In this document: in pieces, positions 24,528 to 33,508 of the stretch
Position numbering within the stretch: position 1 is the stretch's first letter
Layout of the letters: the number at the start of each line of letters is the position of its first letter
DNA from: Nitratireductor pacificus pht-3B
GTDB taxonomy: Bacteria > Pseudomonadota > Alphaproteobacteria > Rhizobiales > Rhizobiaceae
NCBI RefSeq assembly: GCF_000300335.1
Contig: NZ_AMRM01000002.1
Coordinates: forward strand, 124,001 to 188,000
Length of the DNA stretch: 64,000 nt
Reading direction: 5' to 3'
Program-made: the position numbers and the translations under genes
The notes under the pieces: model-generated
What the model was told of the DNA's origin: nothing
Seen by the model: only the letters and a program-made list of their open reading frames with translations
Databases searched by the model: none

Positions 24528-27500
24528 TCAGTGAAGCCGCGCTTCCATCTCCGCCTTGACGCGCGCCGCCGCTTCCTCCTTCACCGGTCCATAGCCGCGG
24601 ATCTGCATCGGCAGGGCCAGTGTCTCGGCGAGAGCCGCCGCGTTCTCCGCGTCGAGCTTGCTCAGGGCGGTTTCAACCTGTGCGCCGTACCAGTCGATCA
24701 GCCCGCGCTCCATGCGCCGCTCGGCGGTGCCGCCGAACGGGTCGAAGGCGGTGCCGCGCAGGCGCTTCATGCGGGCGAGCACGCGGAAGGGCAGGCGCAC
24801 CCAAGGGCCGAAGGCGCGCTTGAGCGGACGGCCGCGCGCATCCTCGCCGGATGCCAGGAAGGGCGGGGCCAGGTGGTGGACGATGCGGTAGTCGCCCTCG
24901 AACTCCTGCGCCAGCCGCTCGGTGAAGCCCGTTTCCATGTGCAGGCGGGCGACCTCGTATTCGTCCTTGTAGGCCATCAGCTTGAACAGCGAGCGGGCGA
25001 CGGCGCTGCTGACGGCCTCGCCACCGAGCGGCGCCTCGGCGGCGCGCACCTTGTCGACCAGCCGGCGGTAGCGGGCGGCATAGGCGGCGTCCTGATAATC
25101 GGTCAGGAAGGCCTCGCGCCGGCTGACGATCTGGTCGAGCGTCCGGTCGGGTTCCGGCGGGGGCGAAAGCAGCGCCTTCAGCGCATCGGGCCTGGCGGCG
25201 GCGAGGCGGCCGACCAGGAAGGCGCGGTGGTTCTTCTCGACGGCGACGCCATTGAGCACGATGGCCTGCGCCAGCGCGTTGAGCGAGACCGGCACTAGGC
25301 CGAGCTGCCAGGCGAAGCCGAGCATCATGACATTGGCGAACACCGTGTCGCCCATCAGCTTTTCCGAAAGGCGGTTGGCGTCCATGGCGGTCAGCCCGTC
25401 TTTGCCGGTCACGCCCTCGATGGCCGCCAGCCGGGCATCGATGCGCAGGCTCGCGTCGCGCTTGCGCACGATGTCGCCGGTCGGCATCTCGGCCAGGTTG
25501 ACGGCGGCGCGCATGCCCGGCCGGTAGCTGGCCGACGCCTTGGGCGAGGAGGCAACGACGATGTCGCAGCCGATCAGAGCATCCGCCGCGCCGCGGTCGA
25601 TGCGCACCTGATGGATTGCCGCCGGGCTTTCGGCCAGCCGCACATAGGAGAGCACCGGGCCGAATTTCTGCGCGAAGCCGGTGAAGTCGAGCACGCTCGA
25701 TCCCTTGCCCTCCAGATGCGCGGCCATCGTGACGAGCGCCCCGACCGTGACCACGCCGGTGCCGCCGACGCCGGTGATCAGGAGGTCGAAAGGCCTGTCG
25801 AGAGACGGCAGCTCCGGTTCGGCGAGATCGGCGGCGAGCGCCGTCAGATCGACCTCCATGCCCGTGCGCTTCTTCCGCTCGGCGCCCTCGACGGTGACGA
25901 AGCTCGGGCAGAAGCCGTTAAGGCAGGAGAAATCCTTGTTGCAGGACGACTGGTTGATCTGCCGCTTGGTGCCGAACTCCGTTTCCTTCGGCTCGACGGA
26001 CAGGCAGTTGGACTCCACCGAACAGTCGCCGCAGCCCTCGCAGACCAGGTCGTTGATGACGACGAAGGTCTTCGGATCCTCCATCTGGCCGCGCTTGCGG
26101 CGGCGGCGCTTCTCGGTCGCGCAGGTCTGCTCGTAGATCAGGACGGAGACGCCCTCGACCTCGCGCAGCGCGCGCTGGACCGCGTCCATCTCGCGCCGGT
26201 GGTGGATGGTGGTGCCGGCGGGCAGGTCGCCGGGCTGGAATTTCTCCGGGTGGTCGGAGACGAGCGCGATGCGCTCGACGCCCTCGGCGCGCGAGGCGTT
26301 GGCGATGCCCTGCACGCTGACGGGGCCGTCGACCGGCTGCCCGCCGGTCATGGCGACGGCGTCGTTGTAGAGGATCTTGAAGGTCATGTTGGCCTTCGCG
26401 GCGATCGCCTGGCGGACGGCCATCGAGCCGGAGTGATACCAGGTGCCCTCGCCGAGATTCTGGAACACGTGGTTCCTGCCGGTGAACAGCGAGGAGGCCG
26501 CCCAGTTGACGCCCTCGCCGCCCATCTGGATCAGCGACGAGGTCTCGCGGTCCATCCAGCTCGCCATGAAATGGCAGCCGATGCCGGCCAGGGCCTGCGA
26601 GCCCTCGGGCACCTTGGTCGAGGTGTTGTGCGGGCAGCCGGAGCAGAAATAGGGGGTGCGGGTGGCGCCCTCCACCTGCAATGCGACGGACGGGGTGGCG
26701 AGGATCTTTTCGGCGCGGGCGGCAAAGCCGCTGCCCGGGAAGATGCCGTCGAGGCGGCGGGCGACGATGGGCAGGAGGAGGCGCGGCGACAATTCGCCGG
26801 TCCACGGCACCAGCCGCTCGCCATTCTCGTCGCGCTTGCCCACTATGGCGTGCGGCTTGTGGCCCGGCCAGTCGTAGAAATACTCCTTGAACTGGCTTTC
26901 GACGATGCCGCGCTTCTCCTCGATGACGAGGACTTCCTGCTTGTCCTTGACGAAGTCGAGCGCCGAACGCCGGGCGAGCGGCCAGACCATGCCGATCTTG
27001 TAGATGTCGATGCCGAGCTTGCGGCACTCCGCCTCGCCGATGCCGAGCAGGCGCAGCGCCTCCATCAGGTCGAGATGCGCCTTGCCGGTGGTGACGATGC
27101 CGAAACGGGCGTCCCTGACATCGTAGATGTGGCGGTCGATCGGGTTGGCCTCGGCGAAGGCGAGCACGGCGTGCTTCTTCGCCTCCATGCGCTCCTCGAT
27201 CTGCGGTCCGGGCAGGTCCGGCCAGCGATAGTGCAGCCCGCCGGGCGGGGGCGTGAAATCGGGCGCCTCGAAGACGCGGTCTTCCGGCAGGTCGAAGGAC
27301 GAGGCGGATTCAACGGTCTCGGAGATGGCCTTGAAGCCGACCCACATGCCGGAGAAGCGCGACAGCGCGTAGCCATATTCGGCGAATTGCAGATACTCGT
27401 CGATGCCGGCCGGGCTGAGCGTCGGCATGAACCAGGCCATGAAGGCGACGTCGGACTGGTGTGGCATGGAGGAGGAGACGCAGCCATGGTCGTCGCCGGC

Positions 27501-27950
27501 GACCACCAGAACGCCGCCATGCGGCGAGGAACCATAGGCGTTGCCGTGCTTCAGCGCGTCGCCGGAGCGGTCGACGCCCGGCCCCTTGCCGTACCAGAGG
27601 CCGAAGACGCCATCGACCTCGCGCTTCGGATTGGTCTCCACCTGCTGGCTGCCGAGCACGGCGGTGGCGGCGAGGTCCTCGTTGACGGCGGGGAGGAATT
27701 CGATGCGGGCTTCCGCGACCCGCTTCTTGGCGCGCCATAGCTCCAGGTCCAGCGCGCCGAGCGGCGAGCCGCGATAGCCGGAGATGAAGCCTGCGGTGTT
27801 GAGGCCGGCGGCGCGGTCGCGACGCGCCTGGTCGAGCGCGGCGCGCACCAGCGCCTGCGTGCCCGTCATGAAGACGCGGCCCTTCTGCTGCTCGTAGCGG
27901 TCCTCGAGCCGATAGCGCGACAACAAGCCGGTCTTCTGATGAACGGTCAT
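24528..27950 (-). CDS. Indolepyruvate ferredoxin oxidoreductase, fused alpha and beta/gamma domains
   Basis: 1140 aa enzyme that oxidatively decarboxylates aryl-2-oxoacids (indolepyruvate, phenylpyruvate) to the acyl-CoA. The start at 27950 (MTVHQKTG) has GGAGGAGCC just upstream; the open frame continues 200 codons further but that part is antisense to the Lrp gene. The N-terminal pyruvate-binding domain is followed by the TPP domain with CSGCPHNTSTK, GIGCHFMASW, GEGTWYHSGS and NDAVAMTGGQPVDG. A cysteine cluster (CEGCGDC, then SCNKDFSCLNGFCP) binds Fe-S. The gamma domain, VTGVGGTGVVTVGAL, closes the protein. Such fusions are common in proteobacteria. The Lrp gene lies divergent. Confidence 0.93.
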   Translation of the reverse strand: MTVHQKTGLLSRYRLEDRYEQQKGRVFMTGTQALVRAALDQARRDRAAGLNTAGFISGYRGSPLGALDLELWRAKKRVAEARIEFLPAVNEDLAATAVLGSQQVETNPKREVDGVFGLWYGKGPGVDRSGDALKHGNAYGSSPHGGVLVVAGDDHGCVSSSMPHQSDVAFMAWFMPTLSPAGIDEYLQFAEYGYALSRFSGMWVGFKAISETVESASSFDLPEDRVFEAPDFTPPPGGLHYRWPDLPGPQIEERMEAKKHAVLAFAEANPIDRHIYDVRDARFGIVTTGKAHLDLMEALRLLGIGEAECRKLGIDIYKIGMVWPLARRSALDFVKDKQEVLVIEEKRGIVESQFKEYFYDWPGHKPHAIVGKRDENGERLVPWTGELSPRLLLPIVARRLDGIFPGSGFAARAEKILATPSVALQVEGATRTPYFCSGCPHNTSTKVPEGSQALAGIGCHFMASWMDRETSSLIQMGGEGVNWAASSLFTGRNHVFQNLGEGTWYHSGSMAVRQAIAAKANMTFKILYNDAVAMTGGQPVDGPVSVQGIANASRAEGVERIALVSDHPEKFQPGDLPAGTTIHHRREMDAVQRALREVEGVSVLIYEQTCATEKRRRRKRGQMEDPKTFVVINDLVCEGCGDCSVESNCLSVEPKETEFGTKRQINQSSCNKDFSCLNGFCPSFVTVEGAERKKRTGMEVDLTALAADLAEPELPSLDRPFDLLITGVGGTGVVTVGALVTMAAHLEGKGSSVLDFTGFAQKFGPVLSYVRLAESPAAIHQVRIDRGAADALIGCDIVVASSPKASASYRPGMRAAVNLAEMPTGDIVRKRDASLRIDARLAAIEGVTGKDGLTAMDANRLSEKLMGDTVFANVMMLGFAWQLGLVPVSLNALAQAIVLNGVAVEKNHRAFLVGRLAAARPDALKALLSPPPEPDRTLDQIVSRREAFLTDYQDAAYAARYRRLVDKVRAAEAPLGGEAVSSAVARSLFKLMAYKDEYEVARLHMETGFTERLAQEFEGDYRIVHHLAPPFLASGEDARGRPLKRAFGPWVRLPFRVLARMKRLRGTAFDPFGGTAERRMERGLIDWYGAQVETALSKLDAENAAALAETLALPMQIRGYGPVKEEAAARVKAEMEARLH

Positions 27951-28103
27951 GGGCTCCTCCTGCGGCTCCTCCTGCCTTGCTTGGAACAATTCTAAACCGC
28001 GTGCGCTGGAATTTCCTGCCAGATATGGCGATTTCAGGCTGGATAATGGTAGGATTGACCGGATATTGTGCATTAACAGAAATGAATGGAAGGTTTTCAG
28101 CCG

Positions 28104-28583
28104 ATGCCGGAAAAAATCACGGAGCAGGATCGCCGGCTGCTCGACGCCCTGCAGGACAATTGCCGCCTGTCCAACCAGGACCTTGCCGAACGCGTCGGCA
28201 TGTCCACATCCGCCTGCTGGCGGCGCGTGCGTGCGCTGGAGGAGGCCGGGCTGATCCGCCGCTACGCGGCGCTGCTCGATGTCGAGAAATCGGGCCTCGG
28301 CTTCCAGGCCATCGTCCATGTCATGCTGACGCGGCACGACCACCGGCATGTCGACACGTTCATCGCCGAGATCCGCCGCCGCTCGGAAGTGCTCGACTGC
28401 TATTCGACGACGGGCGAGGCGGATTACCATCTGCGCGTCGTCTGCCGGGATCTCGCCGCCTACAACCGTTTCCTGGAGGATTTCCTGTTCCGCCTGCCGG
28501 GCATCGCCAATGTGCGCACCAATCTGGTGTTGAAGGACATCAAGCAGCACAGCGCCGTTCCCGTTCAGGCGGGACAGGGTTGA
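28104..28583 (+). CDS. Lrp/AsnC-family transcriptional regulator
   Basis: About 159 aa. The N-terminal AsnC helix-turn-helix reads TEQDRRLLDALQDNCRLSNQ then LAERVGMSTSACWRRVRALEE; the C-terminal RAM/ACT-like domain has YSTTGEADYHLRVVCRDLAAYNRFL. GGAAGG ten bases before the ATG at 28104 favours this start over the ATG at 28086. Divergent from the indolepyruvate oxidoreductase gene with an A+T-rich 150-base gap, so it probably controls that gene in response to an aromatic or other amino acid. Confidence 0.92.
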   Translation: MPEKITEQDRRLLDALQDNCRLSNQDLAERVGMSTSACWRRVRALEEAGLIRRYAALLDVEKSGLGFQAIVHVMLTRHDHRHVDTFIAEIRRRSEVLDCYSTTGEADYHLRVVCRDLAAYNRFLEDFLFRLPGIANVRTNLVLKDIKQHSAVPVQAGQG

Positions 28584-28666
28584 CCGGGCACGGTTGACGG
28601 CCCCCGGTTGACAAGTCCGGCCGCCGCCCGTCTATCTCGCGGCAACCGTGATGCGAGGACGAGACG

Positions 28667-29986
28667 ATGAGCAATGTGGCCCTGACAGGTTTGGCGCGCG
28701 ATCTGGCGCAGCGAGCGGAGGAGGGACGGCCGGTGCGCATCGGCCTGATCGGCTGCGGCGAGATGGGCACCGACATCGTCACGCAGGTGGCGCGGATGAA
28801 GGGCATCGAGGTGGCGGCCATCGCCGACACGCGGCCCGAGCGCGCCGGAAAGGCCATCGCGATTGCCGGCCGCGCGCCCGACAGCGCCGCGGAAGCGGCG
28901 ACGGCGGGCGCCATCGCCGACACGATCCGCACCGGCAGGACTGCGCTGGTCGCCGATTCCCTTCTGGTGGCGGAGAACGATCTGGTCGACGTGGTGATCG
29001 ACGCGACCGGCAAGCCGGCGGTGGGCGCCGAGATCGGCCTCAACGCCATGCAGGCCGGCAAGCATCTCGTGATGATGAATGTCGAGGCGGACGTGACCAT
29101 CGGCGCCTATCTGAAGCGCGAGGCCGCGCGGCTCGGCGTCACCTACTCGCTGGGCGCCGGCGACGAGCCGTCCTCCTGCATGGAGCTGATCGAGTTCGTC
29201 TCGGCCATGGGCCACGACATCGTCGCCGCCGGAAAGGGCAAGAACAACCCGCTCAACATCGACGCGGTGCCGGACGACTATGCCGAGGAGGCGGCGCGCC
29301 GCAACATGAACGTGCGTATGCTGGTCGAGTTCGTCGACGGCTCCAAGACCATGGTCGAGATGGCGGCCATCGCCAACGCCACGGGCCTGGTGCCCGACAA
29401 GCCGGGCATGCACGGCCCGGCAGCGAGCCGCGAGGAACTGTCGAGCGTGCTCTGCCCGGTCGCCGACGGCGGCGTCCTGTCGAGGAAGGGCTGCGTCGAC
29501 TTCACCGTCGGCAAGGGCGTCGCCCCCAGCGTCTTCGTGGTGGCGGAGATGGATCACCCGCGCCTGCGCGAGCGCATGAACGATCTGAAGCTCGGCGCGG
29601 GGCCGTACTATACCTTCTTCCGGCCCTATCACCTGACCTCGCTCGAGGTGCCGCTGACCTGCGCCCGCGCCGTGCTCTACGGCAAGCCGGACATGGTGCC
29701 GCTCGACCGGCCGGTGGCCGAGGTCTGCGCGGTCGCCAAGAAGGACCTGCAGCCGGGCGACCGGCTCGACGCCATCGGCGAATATTCCTACCGCTCGTGG
29801 ATCATGACGGCGGACGAGGCGCGCGCGGCCAAGGCCGTGCCCTGCGGTCTGCTCGAGGGCGGGACGGTCACCGCGCCGGTGAAGAAGGGCGAATTGCTGA
29901 CCCATGCCAACGCCGCGCCCGACCCGGCGTCGCAGCTCGTGGCGCTGAGGGCGAAGCAGGATGCGATGGTGTTCGGCGCGGGATAG
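28667..29986 (+). CDS. NAD(P)-dependent oxidoreductase, homoserine-dehydrogenase-like with C-terminal SAF domain
   Basis: 439 aa. The Rossmann domain (residues 20-160) has RIGLIGCGEMGTDIVTQVAR and VVIDATGKPAVGAEIGLNAM. The middle domain has YSLGAGDEPSSCMELIEF, similar to homoserine dehydrogenase. The C-terminal SAF domain is near residues 350-430 (VAKKDLQPGDRLDAIGEYS...GLLEGGTVTAPVKKGELL), a fold otherwise found in sialate synthases, altronate dehydratases and FlgA. Such proteins occur widely in Hyphomicrobiales and are often misnamed FlgA-like. The reaction is unknown; oxidation of a hydroxy acid or sugar-derived acid is plausible. It follows the Lrp gene by 83 bases and may be transcribed with it. 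Confidence 0.82.
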   Translation: MSNVALTGLARDLAQRAEEGRPVRIGLIGCGEMGTDIVTQVARMKGIEVAAIADTRPERAGKAIAIAGRAPDSAAEAATAGAIADTIRTGRTALVADSLLVAENDLVDVVIDATGKPAVGAEIGLNAMQAGKHLVMMNVEADVTIGAYLKREAARLGVTYSLGAGDEPSSCMELIEFVSAMGHDIVAAGKGKNNPLNIDAVPDDYAEEAARRNMNVRMLVEFVDGSKTMVEMAAIANATGLVPDKPGMHGPAASREELSSVLCPVADGGVLSRKGCVDFTVGKGVAPSVFVVAEMDHPRLRERMNDLKLGAGPYYTFFRPYHLTSLEVPLTCARAVLYGKPDMVPLDRPVAEVCAVAKKDLQPGDRLDAIGEYSYRSWIMTADEARAAKAVPCGLLEGGTVTAPVKKGELLTHANAAPDPASQLVALRAKQDAMVFGAG

Positions 29987-30059
29987 GTTTCGCGCGCCGG
30001 CGCTGGCCCTTCCTCCTCTCAGCCTCAAGAGCAGAGCAACAGCAGGACGTGGCGCGGTA

Positions 30060-30190
30060 CCCCCACCCTCGATCCCTCCCCTCAAGGGGGAGGGGGATCA
30101 TCAAGCGCGGCGTCTTCCTTCCCTCCCCCTTGAGGGGAGGGATCGAGGGTGGGGGTCGCAGGCAGAGCCTGCAAGAAAAACCATAGGCAG
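30060..30190. repeat. Extragenic inverted repeat (CCCTC..GAGGG family) with conserved tail
   Basis: Arms of 35 bases, 30060-30094 and 30121-30155, are exact reverse complements and contain CTCCCCTCAAGGGGGAGGG. A tail follows with the small hairpin GCAGGC..GCCTGC and AAGAAAAA. The right arm and tail recur almost unchanged at 45544-45598, showing a dispersed family rather than a local structure. It fills most of the gap between the SAF oxidoreductase and proC. Confidence 0.85.
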
Positions 30191-30253
30191 TTGCCCCCGC
30201 GAGCGGGGAGAAGGGTGCGAAGCACGCAGGCAGATGAGGGGCGGGCGCCGTCC

Positions 30254-31060
30254 TTACTTCCCCAGTTCGATCGAACGCTTCTTCGCCGCGTCGACCGCTT
30301 CGCTGACGAGGTCGAGCAGGCGGTTGCCACCCATCAGGACCGACAGCGCGGCGGCGGTGGTGCCATTCGGACTGGTCACCTGCTCGCGCAGCCGGCCGGG
30401 TTCTTCGTCGCTCTCGCTGGCGAGATTGGCAGCGCCATAGACCGTCTGCATCGCCAGAAGCTTCGCCGTCTCCTTCGGCAGGCCGGCATTCTCGCCGGCG
30501 GCGGTCAGGCACTCGATGAAATGGAACACATAGGCGGGTCCCGAGCCGGAGACGGCGGTCACCGCGTCCATCAGTTCCTCGTTGTCGATGCTCGTCACTG
30601 CGCCGCTGGTGGCGAGCAGCGCCGTGGCGAAAGCCTTCGCGTCCTTGGTCACGTTGCGGTTGGAGAACAGCACCATCATGCCCTTGCCGATGGCGGCCGG
30701 CGTGTTGGGCATGCAGCGCATGACGGCGGCATGGCGGCCGAGGATTTCCTCGAAGGTCGCGGTGCCGGTGCCGGCCAGAACGCTGACGAATGTGGCCCCG
30801 GAGGCGAAGCGCGCATAGGCCGGCGCCACGTCGCGGATCACCTGCGGCTTGACGGCGAAGATCACCAGGTCGGCGTCGCCGGCAAGTGCCTCGCCGCTTT
30901 CGGCGACGGTGACGCCGAGCTTTGCGGCCCGCCCACGCAATTCGTCATTGGGTTCGACGACGGTCGCGTCGCCGGCGGCCAGTTTCCCGGCGGCCATCCA
31001 GCCCTTCAGCATGGCGTAGCCCATATTGCCGCAACCGACGAGAACGACCGACTTGCCCAT
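30254..31060 (-). CDS. proC: Pyrroline-5-carboxylate reductase
   Basis: 268 aa from MGKSVVLVG (31060). Catalyses the last step of proline synthesis, NAD(P)H reduction of pyrroline-5-carboxylate. N-terminal dinucleotide-binding motif VGCGNMGYAMLKGW, then VIFAVKPQVI and MRCMPNTPAAIGKG. The C-terminal dimerisation domain has the signature GSGPAYVFHFIECLTAAGE, LAMQTVYGAANLA and LREQVTSPNGTTAAAL. All family landmarks are present. Stands alone between a repeat and the polysaccharide genes. Confidence 0.95.
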   Translation of the reverse strand: MGKSVVLVGCGNMGYAMLKGWMAAGKLAAGDATVVEPNDELRGRAAKLGVTVAESGEALAGDADLVIFAVKPQVIRDVAPAYARFASGATFVSVLAGTGTATFEEILGRHAAVMRCMPNTPAAIGKGMMVLFSNRNVTKDAKAFATALLATSGAVTSIDNEELMDAVTAVSGSGPAYVFHFIECLTAAGENAGLPKETAKLLAMQTVYGAANLASESDEEPGRLREQVTSPNGTTAAALSVLMGGNRLLDLVSEAVDAAKKRSIELGK

Positions 31061-31159
31061 GGATATTCCTCTCCCTTGTTCGCTGCGACAGAAATGCCGC
31101 GTACGGGCGGCCATTGCAACAGGCGGCCACGGGGAAGCTGGATCAGGAGCGCACGGCGG

Positions 31160-32098
31160 TCAGTTTTTCTCGGGCTCGCGATACTGCTCGTTGGCATAGC
31201 CGAACTCGGCGAGAACCCGACCGAGCCCGACATAGACCGGGTACATGGCCGTCGAGAGCGACCCCGTTGCGGCAAGGCGGCGCAGGCCGCGCAGCGGCGA
31301 CAGGCCGAGCAGGGCAAGGCTCTTTGCGAAGACGCGCAGCGTGCCGAAACGCTGCCCGGCGCGCTTCTTCTTCTCGACGAGCGTCGAGATGACGCCGTTG
31401 CGCAGCGCCCTTGCGCGGATCCAGTCCGCCTTGACGCGCCGTGCCGGCACGATCTCGTTGGTGACCGCCTCGGCACACCAGGCGAGGCGATAGCCCTTCT
31501 GCGCGGCGCGGCTCAGGAAATCGGAATCGCCGCCGCCCATGAAGTTGAACTTCAGATCGAGAAACGGGCGCGGCATCGCTTCCAGGACGTCGCGTGAAAC
31601 CATCAGGTTTCCCGAGGAGTAGAGCGCCGCCACCGGCCCCGTCGTGTCATAGTGGGGGGCGAAAACCGGGTGCCGTGCCAGATGCGCGTGTTCGGGCGCG
31701 GCGAAGACAGGCGCCTGCGGCCCGCCGACAATGTCGGCGTCCAGCGCCTCGGCGGTGCGGCACAGATTCTCCAGCCAGTCGGGCGATGCGATTTCGTCGT
31801 CGTCGATGACCGCCAGGTAGCGGAAGCCGGGAAACTCCGCGAGCGCCGTCTCCCAGCCCGCATTGTAGGCGTGGCAGTTGCCGCGCTGGTGCGCGATGAT
31901 GACCAGCCCCGAAAACGTCCCGTCCTCGAAACGCGGTGCCGCCGCCGCGGCGCCCTCGCGTTTCTCGGCCTCGTTCTCCATCACGATCACCGCGAACCGC
32001 CGCGCCGTCCTCTGGGCGGCGATCGAGTGGAGCGTCTCCAGAAGCTGCTGCGGCCGCCTGAATGTCGGCACCGTCACGACACATTCGACGGCGCGCAT
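31160..32098 (-). CDS. Family 2 glycosyltransferase
   Basis: About 312 aa from the ATG at 32098; a TTG at 32158 would add 20 residues. GT-A fold: VTVPTFRRPQQLLETLHSIA opens the nucleotide-binding part, FRYLAVIDDDEIASPDWLENL holds the DxD-type metal site, and LDLKFNFMGGGDSDFLSRAAQKG is the acceptor-side motif. The tail from about residue 235 on (RALRNGVISTLVEKKKRAGQ) is basic with a short hydrophobic part and may touch the membrane. Divergent from the next glycosyltransferase, at the edge of the polysaccharide locus. Confidence 0.87.
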   Translation of the reverse strand: MRAVECVVTVPTFRRPQQLLETLHSIAAQRTARRFAVIVMENEAEKREGAAAAAPRFEDGTFSGLVIIAHQRGNCHAYNAGWETALAEFPGFRYLAVIDDDEIASPDWLENLCRTAEALDADIVGGPQAPVFAAPEHAHLARHPVFAPHYDTTGPVAALYSSGNLMVSRDVLEAMPRPFLDLKFNFMGGGDSDFLSRAAQKGYRLAWCAEAVTNEIVPARRVKADWIRARALRNGVISTLVEKKKRAGQRFGTLRVFAKSLALLGLSPLRGLRRLAATGSLSTAMYPVYVGLGRVLAEFGYANEQYREPEKN

Positions 32099-32338
32099 GT
32101 CCAGCGCCGGCGTGCGCGCAACAATCGAGACGGTTTGATGCGGGACTTGGTCTGACAAGGTGCGCCCATAGAGATTGAAACGACACCATAAGGCCCCGGG
32201 CCGATTAAGGTCGCGTTAAATACCTTCGGCTTGAACGGGCTGGATTTGCTGCTATTGGCCGCGGCAAGGTTTTCTTCGACCACAGCTTAATCAAGCGTTC
32301 ATGGCTGTTTGAGAAAACGTTGCGAACAGGAAAGTATT

Positions 32339-33508
32339 ATGCATCTGGTCTTTGCCACATCCATTGTTCCCGATGGAGCGCCAGCGAGCGGCTATGAAAT
32401 CGCCAACGCCGCCATTCTCGACGCGTTCGCGCGGGCCGGTTGCAGGCTGACCGTCATGGGATTCGCCTGGCAGGGGCGGGAGGATGCCGTGCCTGCGGGT
32501 TCGGTCGTGCTCGGCGCGCTCGACCCGCGCACCGAGACGGCGGGACTCCGGAGCCGGCTCGGCTGGCTCGCAACCGCTTTCCTGCACGGACTTACCTTCT
32601 CGTCGGCCAAGATGCGGCAGGCCTCGCCGCGGCAGGTGGCTGCCGCGCTGCGGGCGCTGGAGCCGGTCGATGGCGTCATCTTCAATTCCGCGCAGTTCGC
32701 CGGCGCGTTCCGGCATGTCTTCGCCGGCAAGCCGAACCTCTATGTGGCGCACAATGTCGAGCATGTCTCCGCGGCGCAGAGCGCGGGAGCGGCCAAGGGG
32801 CTGGTGGCGCGGCTGCTGTTCCGGCGGGAGGCACGTCTTCTGAAGAGGCTCGAGCGCGCGCTCTGCGACGAGGCGCGCTTCGTCTACACCCTGTCCGACG
32901 AGGACAGGCAGGGCCTCGGCGTGACCTGCGAGCAGCGCTCGGCCGTGCTGCCGCTGGTGGCACGCGGTGCCGTCACGACGCGGGGCGCCCGCGAGACCGT
33001 GTATGACGCGGCTCTCATCGGCACATGGAGCTGGGCGCCGAACCGCATCGGCCTCGACTGGTTCCTCGAACAGGTCGTCCCCTGCCTGCCGGTGGGCTTC
33101 CGCGTGGCCGTCGCCGGCGACGCGCCGGCCGGTCTGGCCGAAGCTCATCCGAATGTCGTCTTCTCCGGCCGGGTCGCCGACGCCGTGGGCTTCGTGCGCA
33201 GCGGCAAGGTGGTGCCCCTGATCAGCCGCGCCGGCACCGGGGTTCAGCTCAAGACCATCGAAACCTTCGAACTCGGCCTTCCCAGCGTGGCGACGAGCAG
33301 CGCCGTGCGCGGCATCGCCGAGACGCCCGAGAACTGCACCGTCGTCGATGATCCGCGCGCTTTCGCCGAAGCGCTGGTCAGGGCGGCCGCTGCGCCGCAG
33401 GATATCGACGGGCGGGCCTTCCATCGCGCCCAGCTTGGTGCGCTCGACAAGGCCATTCTCCAGGGCCTTCGCCAGGCCGGCTTCGCACCGCGCAGGGAGG
33501 CGGCATGA
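32339..33508 (+). CDS. GT-B fold glycosyltransferase (family 4-like)
   Basis: 389 aa starting at MHLVFATS (32339). The N-terminal domain has the open-glycine start SIVPDGAPASGYEIANAAIL and NLYVAHNVEHVSAAQ. The C-terminal nucleotide-sugar domain has ALIGTWSWAPNRIGLDWFLEQV, NVVFSGRVADAV and the donor-site region VPLISRAGTGVQLKTIETFELGLPSVATS, typical of family 1/4 retaining enzymes. Overlaps the WecG-like gene by four bases (ATGA). Likely adds a sugar to an exopolysaccharide or lipid-linked chain. Confidence 0.87.
   Translation: MHLVFATSIVPDGAPASGYEIANAAILDAFARAGCRLTVMGFAWQGREDAVPAGSVVLGALDPRTETAGLRSRLGWLATAFLHGLTFSSAKMRQASPRQVAAALRALEPVDGVIFNSAQFAGAFRHVFAGKPNLYVAHNVEHVSAAQSAGAAKGLVARLLFRREARLLKRLERALCDEARFVYTLSDEDRQGLGVTCEQRSAVLPLVARGAVTTRGARETVYDAALIGTWSWAPNRIGLDWFLEQVVPCLPVGFRVAVAGDAPAGLAEAHPNVVFSGRVADAVGFVRSGKVVPLISRAGTGVQLKTIETFELGLPSVATSSAVRGIAETPENCTVVDDPRAFAEALVRAAAAPQDIDGRAFHRAQLGALDKAILQGLRQAGFAPRREAA

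Noticed and set aside
25611-27740. 709-codon open frame on the plus strand
   Set aside because: It lies opposite the conserved indolepyruvate oxidoreductase and shows shadow composition with no domain.
27951-28550. 200-codon N-terminal extension of the indolepyruvate oxidoreductase
   Set aside because: It is antisense to the Lrp gene and runs through the promoter gap; the family start and a good ribosome site are at 27950.
30921-31476. Several short frames around the proC start suggesting a second gene
   Set aside because: All are shadows of proC and the family 2 glycosyltransferase; the real gap between the two genes is only about 100 bases.
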